Positions 16,682 through 24,902 of a stretch of DNA of 64,000 nucleotides are shown here, one piece after another (positions within the stretch are counted from its first letter, which is position 1; every line of letters starts with the position of its first letter). This DNA is from Vibrio nitrifigilis (GTDB lineage Bacteria > Pseudomonadota > Gammaproteobacteria > Enterobacterales > Vibrionaceae). The notes under the pieces were generated by a model. It made no database searches, had not been told where the DNA came from, and was given only the letters and a program-made list of their open reading frames with translations. Location: assembly GCF_015686695.1 (NCBI RefSeq), contig NZ_JADPMR010000001.1, positions 124,001-188,000 of the forward strand, read 5' to 3'. The translations under genes were made by a program, and so were the position numbers.

Positions 16682-18039
16682 TGTCGACTCCATCGCTCGA
16701 TCAGTGGTGTCATGACAAGTTAGCGCACCTGAACCATCTTGATTGCGTTAAGGTGCAAGGCGTTGTCAGTGACATTAATGGTATTTTGCTAGAAGGTTTA
16801 TTACCTAAAGCGCGTATTGGCGATCTATGTACCATTCGCAGTCATGGCAAAGAAACGCTTGCAGAGGTGATGGGCTTTACCCAACAAAAAGTGTTGCTTT
16901 CAGCACTAGGGAATCTAGAAGGCATCGCGGCCGGAGCTGAGATTACCCCTCACTATGTTCAACATCAAATCGAATGCAGCTATGCGTTACTTGGGTCAGT
17001 ACTCGATGGTTTCGGCCGCTGTTTATCCGGTGAACATGCGGCATTTTCTTTGCAATCAACCCGCCCCACTTTTCCCGTGATCAACGATGCACTGGCCCCG
17101 ACACAAAAACCACGAATTAGCCAGCCACTTCCGACAGGTTTAAAAGCGATCGATGGCTTAATGACCCTCGGTGAAGGCCAACGTGTTGGGGTATTCGCTG
17201 GTGCAGGTTGTGGTAAAACCACGCTGCTCGCCGAACTAGCGCGTAACATGCCATGCGATGTCATTGTGTTTGGCTTAATTGGTGAACGTGGACGTGAACT
17301 GCGTGAATTTCTCGATCATGAACTTGATGAAGAACTGCGTTCTCGATGCGTTTTAGTGTGCAGTACATCAGATAAAACCAGTATGGAACGCGCACGCGCA
17401 GCTTCAACAGCCACCGCGATTGCGGAAGGTTTCCGAGCTCAGGGAAAACGCGTGCTATTACTGATTGACTCTTTAACCCGCTTTGCCCGCGCACAGCGAG
17501 AACTCGGCCTTGCTGCGGGTGAACCACCGGGTCGCGGCGGATTTCCACCATCGGTTTATACCATGCTGCCACGCCTAGTGGAGCGTGCAGGTAACATGGA
17601 AGGAGCCGGTTCGATTACAGCGCTTTATACGGTGTTAATCGAGGGGGATGTGATTGCTGGCGATCCCATTGCTGATGAAGTGAGATCTTTACTCGATGGG
17701 CACATCGTTTTATCGCGCAAGTTGGCAGAAAAGAACCATTATCCGGCCATTGATGTGTTAGGCAGCTTAAGCAGGATAATGACCAACGTCACCGACCCAC
17801 ACCATCAGCAGGCATCCGGTACGCTGCGCAATTTACTCGCGGCCTATAAAGACATCGCCATGCTCATCCAGTTAGGCGAATACGAAGCGGGTAACCACGC
17901 ATTGACAGATTATGCCGTAGAGCATTACCCGGCCATTTTGCGCTATTTACAACAAGGGATGAGTGATCCCATAGAGTTTAGCGACATCCTTACACAATTA
18001 CAGGACATCACGCTGTATGCGCCGACGGATGCTCATTGA
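16675..18039 (+). CDS. hrcN: T3SS ATPase HrcN (SctN)
   Basis: FliI/SctN-family hexameric ATPase that unloads chaperones and unfolds substrates at the base of the apparatus. Walker A GAGCGKTT lies near residue 175, followed by VFGLIGERGRELREF, Walker B LLLIDSLTRFARAQRE and the PGRGGFPPSVYTMLPRLVERAG block, all strongly conserved. The 454-residue length is normal. The start may be ATG 16675 or ATG 16681; the second gives a TAATG junction with hrpQ. It overlaps hrpO at its 3' end. Confidence 0.98.
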   Translation: MVMSTPSLDQWCHDKLAHLNHLDCVKVQGVVSDINGILLEGLLPKARIGDLCTIRSHGKETLAEVMGFTQQKVLLSALGNLEGIAAGAEITPHYVQHQIECSYALLGSVLDGFGRCLSGEHAAFSLQSTRPTFPVINDALAPTQKPRISQPLPTGLKAIDGLMTLGEGQRVGVFAGAGCGKTTLLAELARNMPCDVIVFGLIGERGRELREFLDHELDEELRSRCVLVCSTSDKTSMERARAASTATAIAEGFRAQGKRVLLLIDSLTRFARAQRELGLAAGEPPGRGGFPPSVYTMLPRLVERAGNMEGAGSITALYTVLIEGDVIAGDPIADEVRSLLDGHIVLSRKLAEKNHYPAIDVLGSLSRIMTNVTDPHHQQASGTLRNLLAAYKDIAMLIQLGEYEAGNHALTDYAVEHYPAILRYLQQGMSDPIEFSDILTQLQDITLYAPTDAH

Positions 18040-18490
18040 AGACAAAGACATTGAGCCTCAAAGCACACTGGATGAGCAACAACAGATGCTCAATGACACA
18101 CTGGTGTTACTCAAACCCATTCGAGACCATCGCTACTTAAAAAGCCAGCGTCAATGGCGCAAAGAAAAACAGGCTCTGCGCCAAATAGAACAGGTATATC
18201 AACAAAAACAGCAGCAATTAGCGAATCAAGAACAACAACAAATCGACATGCGTAACAAGCTCGATAACCAACACAAAAATAAGCCCATCACGCAGCTCAC
18301 TCTTCAAGAATGGATGGCCGCTGAACGTGACTTAATCATTGAGATTCAAACAACACAGCAAGCATTACAAACGTTACAGCTTAATTTAACAGAGCAACAG
18401 CAGCGGGTTGAACACGCCCAGCAAGCCATGACTCTCCAGCAAAAAGAAGTGACTAAGTTAGATGAAATGCAACGTTGGATAAAGGAGTGA
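18017..18490 (+). CDS. hrpO: T3SS stalk protein HrpO (SctO)
   Basis: A Gln/Glu-rich helical protein of about 157 residues after hrcN, the hrpO/sctO/fliJ slot. SctO is the two-helix coiled coil that inserts into the ATPase ring and contacts HrcV. Heptad-like sequence runs through most of it (about 20-150) with a break near the middle, as expected for a hairpin coiled coil. The start is uncertain: ATG 18017 overlaps hrcN by 23 nt, ATG 18029 (MLIEDK) by 11 nt. The call is positional plus structural. Confidence 0.85.
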   Translation: MRRRMLIEDKDIEPQSTLDEQQQMLNDTLVLLKPIRDHRYLKSQRQWRKEKQALRQIEQVYQQKQQQLANQEQQQIDMRNKLDNQHKNKPITQLTLQEWMAAERDLIIEIQTTQQALQTLQLNLTEQQQRVEHAQQAMTLQQKEVTKLDEMQRWIKE

Positions 18491-18492
18491 TT

Positions 18493-18969
18493 ATGAAAGT
18501 CCATACACCGCCGCCCCAACATCATGAAGAGCCTCAGCAGCAAGTGAGCAATAAACCGCGCAATAAACAAGAATCGAATAAATCGTCCCAACACTTGGCC
18601 GCTTCACTGCCCGAGTTAGCATTATTTCAACATTATCTATCTCCCGAGAATTCACCTTCGTTTGCTGGCGAAGTGGAAGAGTCTTTTCGCTCTGCTCGTT
18701 GGAATGAGCCACTTTGTGATCAACTCTGCCAAGCACTGCCAAAAACAGGGCAATCATCATTAGCAACAGATTTTTCTTGCCAGATTTTGCTCCCCAACGC
18801 GGGCGAAGTACAGATGGATGCTTTTATGGAACAAATGACTTGGCATATTCGCCTCAAGTTCTCTCAAAAAGAAGCCTTCACTCAAGCCAAAAATCAACAA
18901 CGCTATCTTGAACGCAAATTACGCAAAACGTTAGAAGCGCCTGTTTCACTCACTATTACCTCTGCGTAA
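18493..18969 (+). CDS. hrpP: T3SS substrate-specificity switch HrpP (SctP)
   Basis: A 158-residue protein between hrpO and hrcQ. HrpP/SctP proteins (FliK/YscP class) control pilus length and the switch from pilin to effector export. The N-terminal 50 residues are Pro/Gln/Asn-rich and disordered; the C-terminal half carries a compact domain ending in QQRYLERKLRKTLEAPVSLTIT. The frame extends 6 codons further upstream, but AAGGAG lies 5 nt before ATG 18493. Similarity is low in this family, so position counts most. Confidence 0.82.
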   Translation: MKVHTPPPQHHEEPQQQVSNKPRNKQESNKSSQHLAASLPELALFQHYLSPENSPSFAGEVEESFRSARWNEPLCDQLCQALPKTGQSSLATDFSCQILLPNAGEVQMDAFMEQMTWHIRLKFSQKEAFTQAKNQQRYLERKLRKTLEAPVSLTITSA

Positions 18970-18978
18970 GGATCTGTT

Positions 18979-20100
18979 ATGACGCCATTTCTTGCCCAAC
19001 GAAAACTGATTTCTACCCCACATTATTTAGCATCGCAATATATAGGACGAGGATTAACTTCCCGGTATGAAACCGCATTGGGAGAGCTTGTTTTTACTCT
19101 GCGTCACCTAGAGAGCTCGTCTCACAACCCCCTAACGTATTTTGCGACGCAACACGGCACACTGGCACTACCCACATCGGGCTTAGAAACTTGGCTAAAC
19201 CAGTTGTCATCACTGCCATACCCAGCCCCACTGAGCACTGAAGACAATGAACACGCTTGGCAATATGAGCTTTATTGCCAGCATATTTACCCGGCACTTC
19301 AGCCATTACTCATTCCCTTCACCACATTAGACAATCCATCAGAGATAATCGAAGGCCAATGGTTTGAGCTGATATGGCAACACAACAACCAACATGGATC
19401 GGTCGAGATCTTCACGATCCCCGCTACCATTGCTAGTTGGCTGAGTTCTGGAACTTGGCAGCCCATCAATGAGCTCGATCTCGCTTCATTGCATTGTTCT
19501 AGCCCTCTTACTCTGGGTTGTTGCGCTAACGTTTCCTCACTTGAGCAAGGCGATATCGTCATGCTCAGCACGACTTATTTTTCGCCAACCGGATCAGGCG
19601 CGATTTCATTAGCAGGTTTGCAAGTTGATATTGAATATCTATCGAGTGGAACTCAACCGCAATATCAGGTCACTCAGGTAACAACATCTTCTGCTTTTGA
19701 GGCATTACGAACCGATATGAATGAGTACGACTCTGACCCATTTCACTCTTCTTATGAATCTGACTACGACCAAGCATCGTCATCGCATGATGCACACCTA
19801 ACGACGTCACTTAAAGTCGTAGCAGGTCAAATCACACTCACTCTGGCTGAACTGCGTCAATTGGGCCCAGGTTCTGTATTGCTTCCTCAAGGAGAAGCCG
19901 CTGGGTTTGCTAGCCTATTCCACGGTTCAACCCGCATCGCTCGTGGTGAAATAGTGACGGTTGAAGGTCAGCTTGGCTTGCAAGTGACTGAGGTATTACT
20001 TCCAAGCCAAACACCATCAGTGAACACTAGCGATGAATCTTACTCCGACCAAGCAGCGTTGGATGAATCAGCAGAAATGGAGTCGCAAGCATGGGATTAG
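18979..20100 (+). CDS. hrcQ: T3SS cytoplasmic sorting-platform protein HrcQ (SctQ)
   Basis: A single 373-residue SctQ protein. The C-terminal SPOA domain is clear (LTLAELRQLGPGSVLLPQ, IARGEIVTVEGQLGLQVTEVLL), preceded by an acidic Ser-rich linker at about 250-275 and an N-terminal domain. In P. syringae this protein is split into HrcQA and HrcQB; here it is one gene, as in Erwinia. An internal start producing a C-terminal SPOA fragment is possible but not evident. RBS AAGGA is 6 nt before ATG. It overlaps hrcR by 10 nt. Confidence 0.93.
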   Translation: MTPFLAQRKLISTPHYLASQYIGRGLTSRYETALGELVFTLRHLESSSHNPLTYFATQHGTLALPTSGLETWLNQLSSLPYPAPLSTEDNEHAWQYELYCQHIYPALQPLLIPFTTLDNPSEIIEGQWFELIWQHNNQHGSVEIFTIPATIASWLSSGTWQPINELDLASLHCSSPLTLGCCANVSSLEQGDIVMLSTTYFSPTGSGAISLAGLQVDIEYLSSGTQPQYQVTQVTTSSAFEALRTDMNEYDSDPFHSSYESDYDQASSSHDAHLTTSLKVVAGQITLTLAELRQLGPGSVLLPQGEAAGFASLFHGSTRIARGEIVTVEGQLGLQVTEVLLPSQTPSVNTSDESYSDQAALDESAEMESQAWD

Positions 20101-20747
20101 GCCAAGTCGATCCACTCCTGTTTGCACTGTTTCTAGGTGGGTTATCACTGCTGCCAATCTTACTCATCGTGTGTAGCGCATTTCTGAAGATTGCCATGGT
20201 GTTATTAATCACCCGTAACGCAATGGGGGTGCAGCAAGTGCCGCCCAATATGGCCATTTATGGTATTGCGCTGGCAGCAACGCTCTTTGTCATGGCTCCC
20301 GTCTTTCATGACATTCAGGGGCGGGTAAAAGAAACACCGCCAGATTTTAGTACGCTAGAGGCGATGCAAGAGAGCGTCAATCACATTATAGGCCCACTGC
20401 AGCAGTTTATGGAAAAGAACGCAAACCCTGACGTCGTCGCCCATATTATGGACAATACCGCACGTCTCTGGCCCAAAAGCATGGCTCAGGAAGTGACCAA
20501 ACACGATCTCTTAGTGGTGATCCCATCATTCATGCTTTCAGAACTGCAAGCTGGGCTCCAGATAGGCTTTCTTATCTATATTCCCTTTATCGTTATTGAT
20601 CTCATCGTCTCCAATGTGCTGCTCGCACTTGGCATGCAAATGGTATCGCCCATGACCATTTCCTTGCCGCTGAAAATACTACTGTTTGTACTCGTTGATG
20701 GCTGGAGTCGGCTATTAGACGGTCTGTTCTACTCCTACATTCATTAA
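20091..20747 (+). CDS. hrcR: T3SS export gate protein HrcR (SctR)
   Basis: A 218-residue SctR/FliP-family export-gate subunit that with HrcS and HrcT forms the helical gate through which substrates enter. It shows four membrane segments and the conserved stretches LLILLIVCSAFLKI, RNAMGVQQVPPN and LQAGLQIGFLIYIPF(I)VIDL, with PMTISLPLKILLFVLVDGW at the C-terminus. Full length. It overlaps hrcQ by 10 nt and precedes hrcS by 21 nt. Confidence 0.98.
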   Translation: MGLGQVDPLLFALFLGGLSLLPILLIVCSAFLKIAMVLLITRNAMGVQQVPPNMAIYGIALAATLFVMAPVFHDIQGRVKETPPDFSTLEAMQESVNHIIGPLQQFMEKNANPDVVAHIMDNTARLWPKSMAQEVTKHDLLVVIPSFMLSELQAGLQIGFLIYIPFIVIDLIVSNVLLALGMQMVSPMTISLPLKILLFVLVDGWSRLLDGLFYSYIH

Positions 20748-20768
20748 CGAACAGGTAAAGGATAAGTC

Positions 20769-21029
20769 ATGGATATGCTGACTATTTTTAAACAAGGAAT
20801 GATCCTCGTGGTGATGCTTTCTGCCCCACCGTTACTGGTTGCACTGCTCGTGGGGGTATTAACATCGTTACTGCAAGCGCTGTTTCAAGTGCAAGATCAA
20901 ACCTTACCCTTTGCAATTAAGTTGGTTTCTGTCGCCATTACATTAGCGCTCACCGGACGCTGGATAGGCGTTGAAATCATCTCATTTGCCAGCCAAGTAT
21001 TTCGTTTTATCGCGATTGCGGGCCATTAA
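20769..21029 (+). CDS. hrcS: T3SS export gate protein HrcS (SctS)
   Basis: An 86-residue two-helix membrane protein of the SctS/FliQ family. It shows the conserved PPLLVALLVGVLTSLLQALFQVQDQTLPF block between two hydrophobic helices. Ribosome site AAAGGATAA precedes the ATG. Only 2 nt separate it from hrcT. Confidence 0.97.
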   Translation: MDMLTIFKQGMILVVMLSAPPLLVALLVGVLTSLLQALFQVQDQTLPFAIKLVSVAITLALTGRWIGVEIISFASQVFRFIAIAGH

Positions 21030-21031
21030 TT

Positions 21032-21829
21032 ATGCCATTTCAGATTATTCCGCATTTAAGTGAATGGATACTGGCAATCAGCCTTGCTATGGCCCGGCTC
21101 TTTCCTTGCTTGATCTTTATCCCTGTCTTTTCATTTCATGAGCTCAAAGGCGTACTTCGTTATGCCATCGTGGTGATTTTAGCCCTGTTGGTTGCTCCGG
21201 GGATTCGAGCGGCTCTGCCTCATGATCATAGTTGGTTCACTCTGGCGGGTTTGTATGGCAAAGAAGTCATGCTGGGGATTTTACTCGGTGCGGTACTTTC
21301 CATTCCCTTCTGGATGTTTGAATCCGTAGGCGCTTTATTTGATAACCAGCGCGGCGCATTGATGGGTGGGCAATTAAACCCAAGTTTGGGGACCGACTTT
21401 ACCCCGCTTGGTTTTCTCTTTAAACAATCGCTCATTATTTTGATGATCACCACCGGCTCATTTTTAGGCTTGCTGCAAGTCATATGGGACAGCTATATGC
21501 TCTGGCCACCAACGGTTTGGTTTCCCATGCCAGCTGGCGATGGTTACGCCACATACTTACACCTACTTTCTATTGCCTTTGGCGATCTCGTCTTGTATGC
21601 GTCACCACTAGTGGGATTACTCCTGTTTATCGAATTTGGTTTAGCGATATTGAGTCTCTATAGCCCACAATTACAAGTTTTCATTTTATCCATGCCAATC
21701 AAGTGCTTGGTCGGTTTGATGTTCATCGTCATGTACATGCCTAATCTGTTTGATTTTATGACAGTACGTCACCTGTCCTGGGACAGCATGTACCAAAACC
21801 TCAGCTTGTTCTTTCGTTCCATTCCTTAA
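21032..21829 (+). CDS. hrcT: T3SS export gate protein HrcT (SctT)
   Basis: A 265-residue SctT/FliR-family membrane protein with about six hydrophobic segments. The segment KEVMLGILLGAVLSIPFW followed by ESVGALFDNQRGALMGGQLNP is diagnostic. It completes the R5S4T1-type export gate with HrcR and HrcS. Full length; it starts 2 nt after hrcS. Confidence 0.97.
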   Translation: MPFQIIPHLSEWILAISLAMARLFPCLIFIPVFSFHELKGVLRYAIVVILALLVAPGIRAALPHDHSWFTLAGLYGKEVMLGILLGAVLSIPFWMFESVGALFDNQRGALMGGQLNPSLGTDFTPLGFLFKQSLIILMITTGSFLGLLQVIWDSYMLWPPTVWFPMPAGDGYATYLHLLSIAFGDLVLYASPLVGLLLFIEFGLAILSLYSPQLQVFILSMPIKCLVGLMFIVMYMPNLFDFMTVRHLSWDSMYQNLSLFFRSIP

Positions 21830-21865
21830 TTTCTATTTCTAAAAACATGCAGGAGGCCATCTCTA

Positions 21866-22954
21866 ATGAGTGAGAAGACCGAAAAACCTACCCCCAAAAA
21901 ACTACGAGACTCGCGTAAAAAAGGTCAGGTCGGGCAAAGCCAAGATGTACCCAAGTTATTAATTGTCGCCGCATTATGTGAAGTGATATTAGCGATGGTC
22001 GATAACGGTATGGAAAAAATGCAAGCCTTAGTCAGCCCCCCCATTTCGCTTTTTAATCAACCTTTTGGATATGCAGTTAAAGCCGTTGCTGTGCACTGTT
22101 TTACCATCGCAGGTTCATTGATGATTTTAGTTCTCGGTATTGCAGTCATGATGCGACTAGCAGGCGCATGGTTGCAGTTTGGCTTCTTATTCGCGCCAGA
22201 AGCGCTCAAATTAGACCCTAACCGCCTTAACCCAGCAAACCAACTTAAAAATATGTTTTCGGGTAAAAAGTTATTCGAATTATTCAACAGTCTTTTAAAA
22301 GCCATCGCCCTTGGAGTGCTCATTTATTACCTTCTTTATAATGCTTTAAGTACTTTGTTAAAACTTCCACAAGTTAACTTAGCAATAAGCTGGCAAGTCA
22401 TTGCACACTTATTCAATAAAATAGAACGAGCCTGCTTGGTGGTATTACTCGTCTTAGCTGGAATGGACTTTGGTATCCAAAAGTACTTTTATCTCAAAGG
22501 ATTAAAGATGAGTAAAGAAGACATAAAAAACGAATTCAAAAGCTCAGAAGGCGATCCCCACACCAAAAGCCACCGGCGTTCTGAAGCCCGCCGCTTGGCA
22601 AATGAAGAGCCGAAAAAAGCAAAGAAAGCGCCCACGCTGGATGACGCAGACATGCTAGTTGTCAACCCGACTCACTTTGCCGTCGCTCTCTATTATCGAG
22701 CAGAAGTAACACCACTTCCTCGTATTACAGTTAAAGGTCGTGATGAAGATGCACTCAATTTAATCGAACAAGCCAAAAAGAAAGAAATTCCCGTGATTCG
22801 ATTTATTTGGTTAGCCCGTACGCTATATAAAGAAGAGGAAGGAAGTTTCATTCCAAGAGAGACATTACGTTATGTAGGGAAAATATACCAGGTATTACAT
22901 AAATTCGACACCGATGATATTAACGATGCCAATCAACATATCGAAGATATATGA
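21866..22954 (+). CDS. hrcU: T3SS autoprotease/switch protein HrcU (SctU)
   Basis: A 362-residue SctU/FlhB-family protein with an N-terminal SEKTEKPTPKKLRDSRKKGQ start, four membrane helices (about 30-210) and a C-terminal cytoplasmic domain. The autocleavage motif NPTH is intact at residues 267-270, so cleavage between Asn and Pro and the resulting switch from early to late substrates should work. Ribosome site AGGAGG lies 10 nt before ATG. Last gene of the hrpQ operon, followed by a hairpin at 22986. Confidence 0.98.
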   Translation: MSEKTEKPTPKKLRDSRKKGQVGQSQDVPKLLIVAALCEVILAMVDNGMEKMQALVSPPISLFNQPFGYAVKAVAVHCFTIAGSLMILVLGIAVMMRLAGAWLQFGFLFAPEALKLDPNRLNPANQLKNMFSGKKLFELFNSLLKAIALGVLIYYLLYNALSTLLKLPQVNLAISWQVIAHLFNKIERACLVVLLVLAGMDFGIQKYFYLKGLKMSKEDIKNEFKSSEGDPHTKSHRRSEARRLANEEPKKAKKAPTLDDADMLVVNPTHFAVALYYRAEVTPLPRITVKGRDEDALNLIEQAKKKEIPVIRFIWLARTLYKEEEGSFIPRETLRYVGKIYQVLHKFDTDDINDANQHIEDI

Positions 22955-23339
22955 AAACTTAATAAAATATTTATTAATAATTAAATCACTAACCTAATTT
23001 AGTGACTTTTATTCCAAATAACGTACGGCAAAATAATTAGAATAAATATTCTAATTAATATTAAACAAGCATTCTCTAATTTTAATAATTAAATATGTAG
23101 GAATATCCCTACAGAAATTTAATCCTAAAAAAATACCTAAGAAAAACATTACAAAACATTATGCATATTTTAATTTAAGAATATGATTATTAAGAAAATT
23201 AAACAACCTTAAGAACCTTTACATTTATTTACAAGGCAATTCTTATTAAAAAACGTGGTGGAACAATTAATTTTTTTCTCTCACTCATTAAGCATTAATA
23301 GGTTATTTATAACTAGAAATTGACTTAATGAGGGTATAA
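22955..23339. other. AT-rich intergenic region upstream of hrpL
   Basis: No gene seen; about 385 nt, strongly AT-rich. It contains a hairpin after hrcU (22986-23010), a 6-bp stem TGTAGG/CCTACA at 23096-23113 and the hrpL promoter region. I found no good sigma-54 -24/-12 site (GG-N10-GC). A GGAACA at about 23263 is not followed by CCAC. Confidence 0.6.
22986..23010 (+). terminator. Terminator after hrcU
   Basis: Stem TCACTAA/TTAGTGA with a 6-nt loop, followed by CTTTTATT. A plausible intrinsic terminator for the hrpQ-hrcU operon. Confidence 0.6.
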
Positions 23340-23891
23340 ATGAATAACGCAATATCGTTCCAAACAATAACTTCAAATAAAATTGACATAGAAGAACTCT
23401 ATAAAAGTCAGAATAAAAAACTAAGACGTTTTATTCAAAAAAAGATTTGGCACAATGAAGATGCTGAAGAAATACTACAGCTAACTTATCTCGAAGCCAT
23501 GCGCTGTAAAGATAAATTCACTGGGAACTCTAAACCTGAAACTTGGCTATTTGGTATCGCCGTAAACTTAACCAGAAATTATTTTAAACAGCACTACGGT
23601 CGTACCGTTTTGATGGATGAGATGACCGATACCCTGACTCAAGAGTTACAACACGATTGGGATGAAAATCCAGCCACATTAATTGAAAATGAGCGTTTAC
23701 TAAACAGAACAATGGAAGCCATTACCCACCTCCCAGATGAAACACAATCGATTTTAAAACTCATTGTTGATGAAGACTTTAGTTATCAAGCCACCGCAGA
23801 CCAAATTGGTATTCCTATCGGTACAATTCGCTCACGATTATCAAGAGCTCGCCAAACACTCAAACATTACCTTGAACCTGCAACAGTATGA
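23340..23891 (+). CDS. hrpL: ECF sigma factor HrpL
   Basis: A 183-residue ECF sigma factor. Region 2 (EEILQLTYLEAMRCKDKF, PETWLFGIAVNLTRNYF) and region 4 (SYQATADQIGIPIGTIRSRL) closely resemble HrpL of Erwinia and P. syringae, which directs RNA polymerase to GGAACC-N15/16-CCAC promoters. Six such sites lie in this window, giving direct support for function. No anti-sigma gene is adjacent; HrpV, encoded at 27703, is the known negative modulator in related systems. Ribosome site GAGG precedes ATG by about 6 nt. Confidence 0.96.
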   Translation: MNNAISFQTITSNKIDIEELYKSQNKKLRRFIQKKIWHNEDAEEILQLTYLEAMRCKDKFTGNSKPETWLFGIAVNLTRNYFKQHYGRTVLMDEMTDTLTQELQHDWDENPATLIENERLLNRTMEAITHLPDETQSILKLIVDEDFSYQATADQIGIPIGTIRSRLSRARQTLKHYLEPATV

Positions 23892-23919
23892 GTGAATGGT
23901 TGTCTGTTTCTTCTTTTTT

Positions 23920-23958
23920 CATCTTCTGCTTAGTTAAGTCATAAGTAAGCAGAAGATG
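23920..23958. terminator. Hairpin after hrpL
   Basis: A 13-bp perfect stem (CATCTTCTGCTTA/TAAGCAGAAGATG) with a 13-nt loop and a T-rich tract on the 5' side. A probable 3' end of the hrpL transcript. Confidence 0.6.
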
Positions 23959-24004
23959 TTCCTTCCATAACCCATTACTTCCTAACGAAAGCCTGAGTTT
24001 TTTG

Positions 24005-24032
24005 GGAACCATCCTTATCAATTAACCACCCA
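24005..24032 (+). promoter_or_regulatory. HrpL promoter (hrp box) of dspF
   Basis: GGAACC, 15 nt, CCACCCA, a consensus match about 119 nt before the dspF ATG. Confidence 0.93.
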
Positions 24033-24150
24033 GTAAACAATAACTATCGGATCGAAACACCCTGTATTACCTATAAAAATCCGTTACTTAACCACTGCGT
24101 ATTACTGAGTTTGTCACGCACAGACAAGGACAAATAACGAGGATATTTCC

Positions 24151-24573
24151 ATGACACCAACTCAAAGCAAAACCAACCAATTTCTTAAACAGTTCTCTCA
24201 ATCAATTAATACTGATCTTTCCCTAAAAAATGGCGTGTGTGCCATCTATAACCACCTTTCTCAGCAAAGTGCGGTCATCGAGGTTCCCGACTTTAGTGAC
24301 AACATCATTTTTCACTGCACCCTAATGACATTGCCAATGGAGGTCAGTGCCAACACGATGAAAAAGATGTTACTCCTCAATTTTGAAGTCAGTGCAATGC
24401 AGGGATGTTGGCTTGCTATCGATGAGCAACAGCAATTGTGTCTTTGCCATCTATTACCTATCGAGAAGACTGATCAGACGCATTTCAACAACACCCTGAT
24501 TGGCTTTATAGATCAAGTAAAGAACGTCCGCCCATTTATCTCAGAGTGGTTCCGCGCCCCCGTCACTCACTAA
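24151..24573 (+). CDS. dspF: DspF/AvrF-type chaperone of the DspE effector
   Basis: A 140-residue class I (CesT-like) T3SS chaperone. The order of matching segments with Erwinia DspF is clear: LKNGVCAIYN, AVIEVPDFSD, FHCTLM, LLLNFEVSAMQGCWLA and the C-terminal GFIDQVKNVRPFI. DspF binds and stabilises DspE before export. In Erwinia and P. syringae the gene directly follows dspE/avrE, whereas here it is about 20 kb from dspE with its own hrp box. Ribosome site GAGGA precedes ATG. Confidence 0.93.
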   Translation: MTPTQSKTNQFLKQFSQSINTDLSLKNGVCAIYNHLSQQSAVIEVPDFSDNIIFHCTLMTLPMEVSANTMKKMLLLNFEVSAMQGCWLAIDEQQQLCLCHLLPIEKTDQTHFNNTLIGFIDQVKNVRPFISEWFRAPVTH

Positions 24574-24596
24574 AAGAAATTAACCCGCTTTTACAG

Positions 24597-24624
24597 GGAA
24601 CCGAATGCCAAATATCGCCACGTA
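24597..24624 (+). promoter_or_regulatory. HrpL promoter (hrp box) of hrpF-hrpV operon
   Basis: GGAACC, 15 nt, CCACGTA, a consensus match 57 nt before hrpF. A short hairpin (CATG-T-GGC with GCCATG, 24628-24658) follows near the transcript start. Confidence 0.93.
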
Positions 24625-24680
24625 AATCATGTGGCAGCTCATTGAACATAGCGCCATGTCGATTAATTAAGGAGTGAATT

Positions 24681-24902
24681 ATGTCATCGATAGAAAGTAC
24701 TCGTCATCGTCTGGATATGCAGTTTGAACGTACCCAGAAAAACATGGATAAACTAGTCACAAATTTAGGCAATGCTTCCCTTGGTGATATCTATGCTTTT
24801 AATGCTGCGATGCGCCAAAACGCCACCGCAAGTTGGGCAGTAAACCAAGAACTGCAAGTTAAGCATAATTTGGCAAAAGCCATCATTAATGAAATTCGCT
24901 AA
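24681..24902 (+). CDS. hrpF: HrpF, small T3SS pilin-chaperone type protein
   Basis: A 73-residue helical protein, first gene of the hrpF-hrpG-hrcC-hrpT-hrpV operon, whose order equals that of P. syringae and Erwinia. Hrp1 HrpF is thought to act like SctE/YscE as a pilin co-chaperone. The sequence (MQFERTQKNMDKLVTNLGNASLGDIYAFNAAMRQNA) fits this small family. AAGGAG lies 6 nt before ATG. It overlaps hrpG by one base (TAATG). Confidence 0.85.
   Translation: MSSIESTRHRLDMQFERTQKNMDKLVTNLGNASLGDIYAFNAAMRQNATASWAVNQELQVKHNLAKAIINEIR

Noticed and set aside
23263..23290. Possible HrpL autoregulatory box upstream of hrpL (GGAACA)
   Set aside because: The 3' half reads TCACTC instead of CCAC and the first half has a mismatch, so the match is no better than chance.
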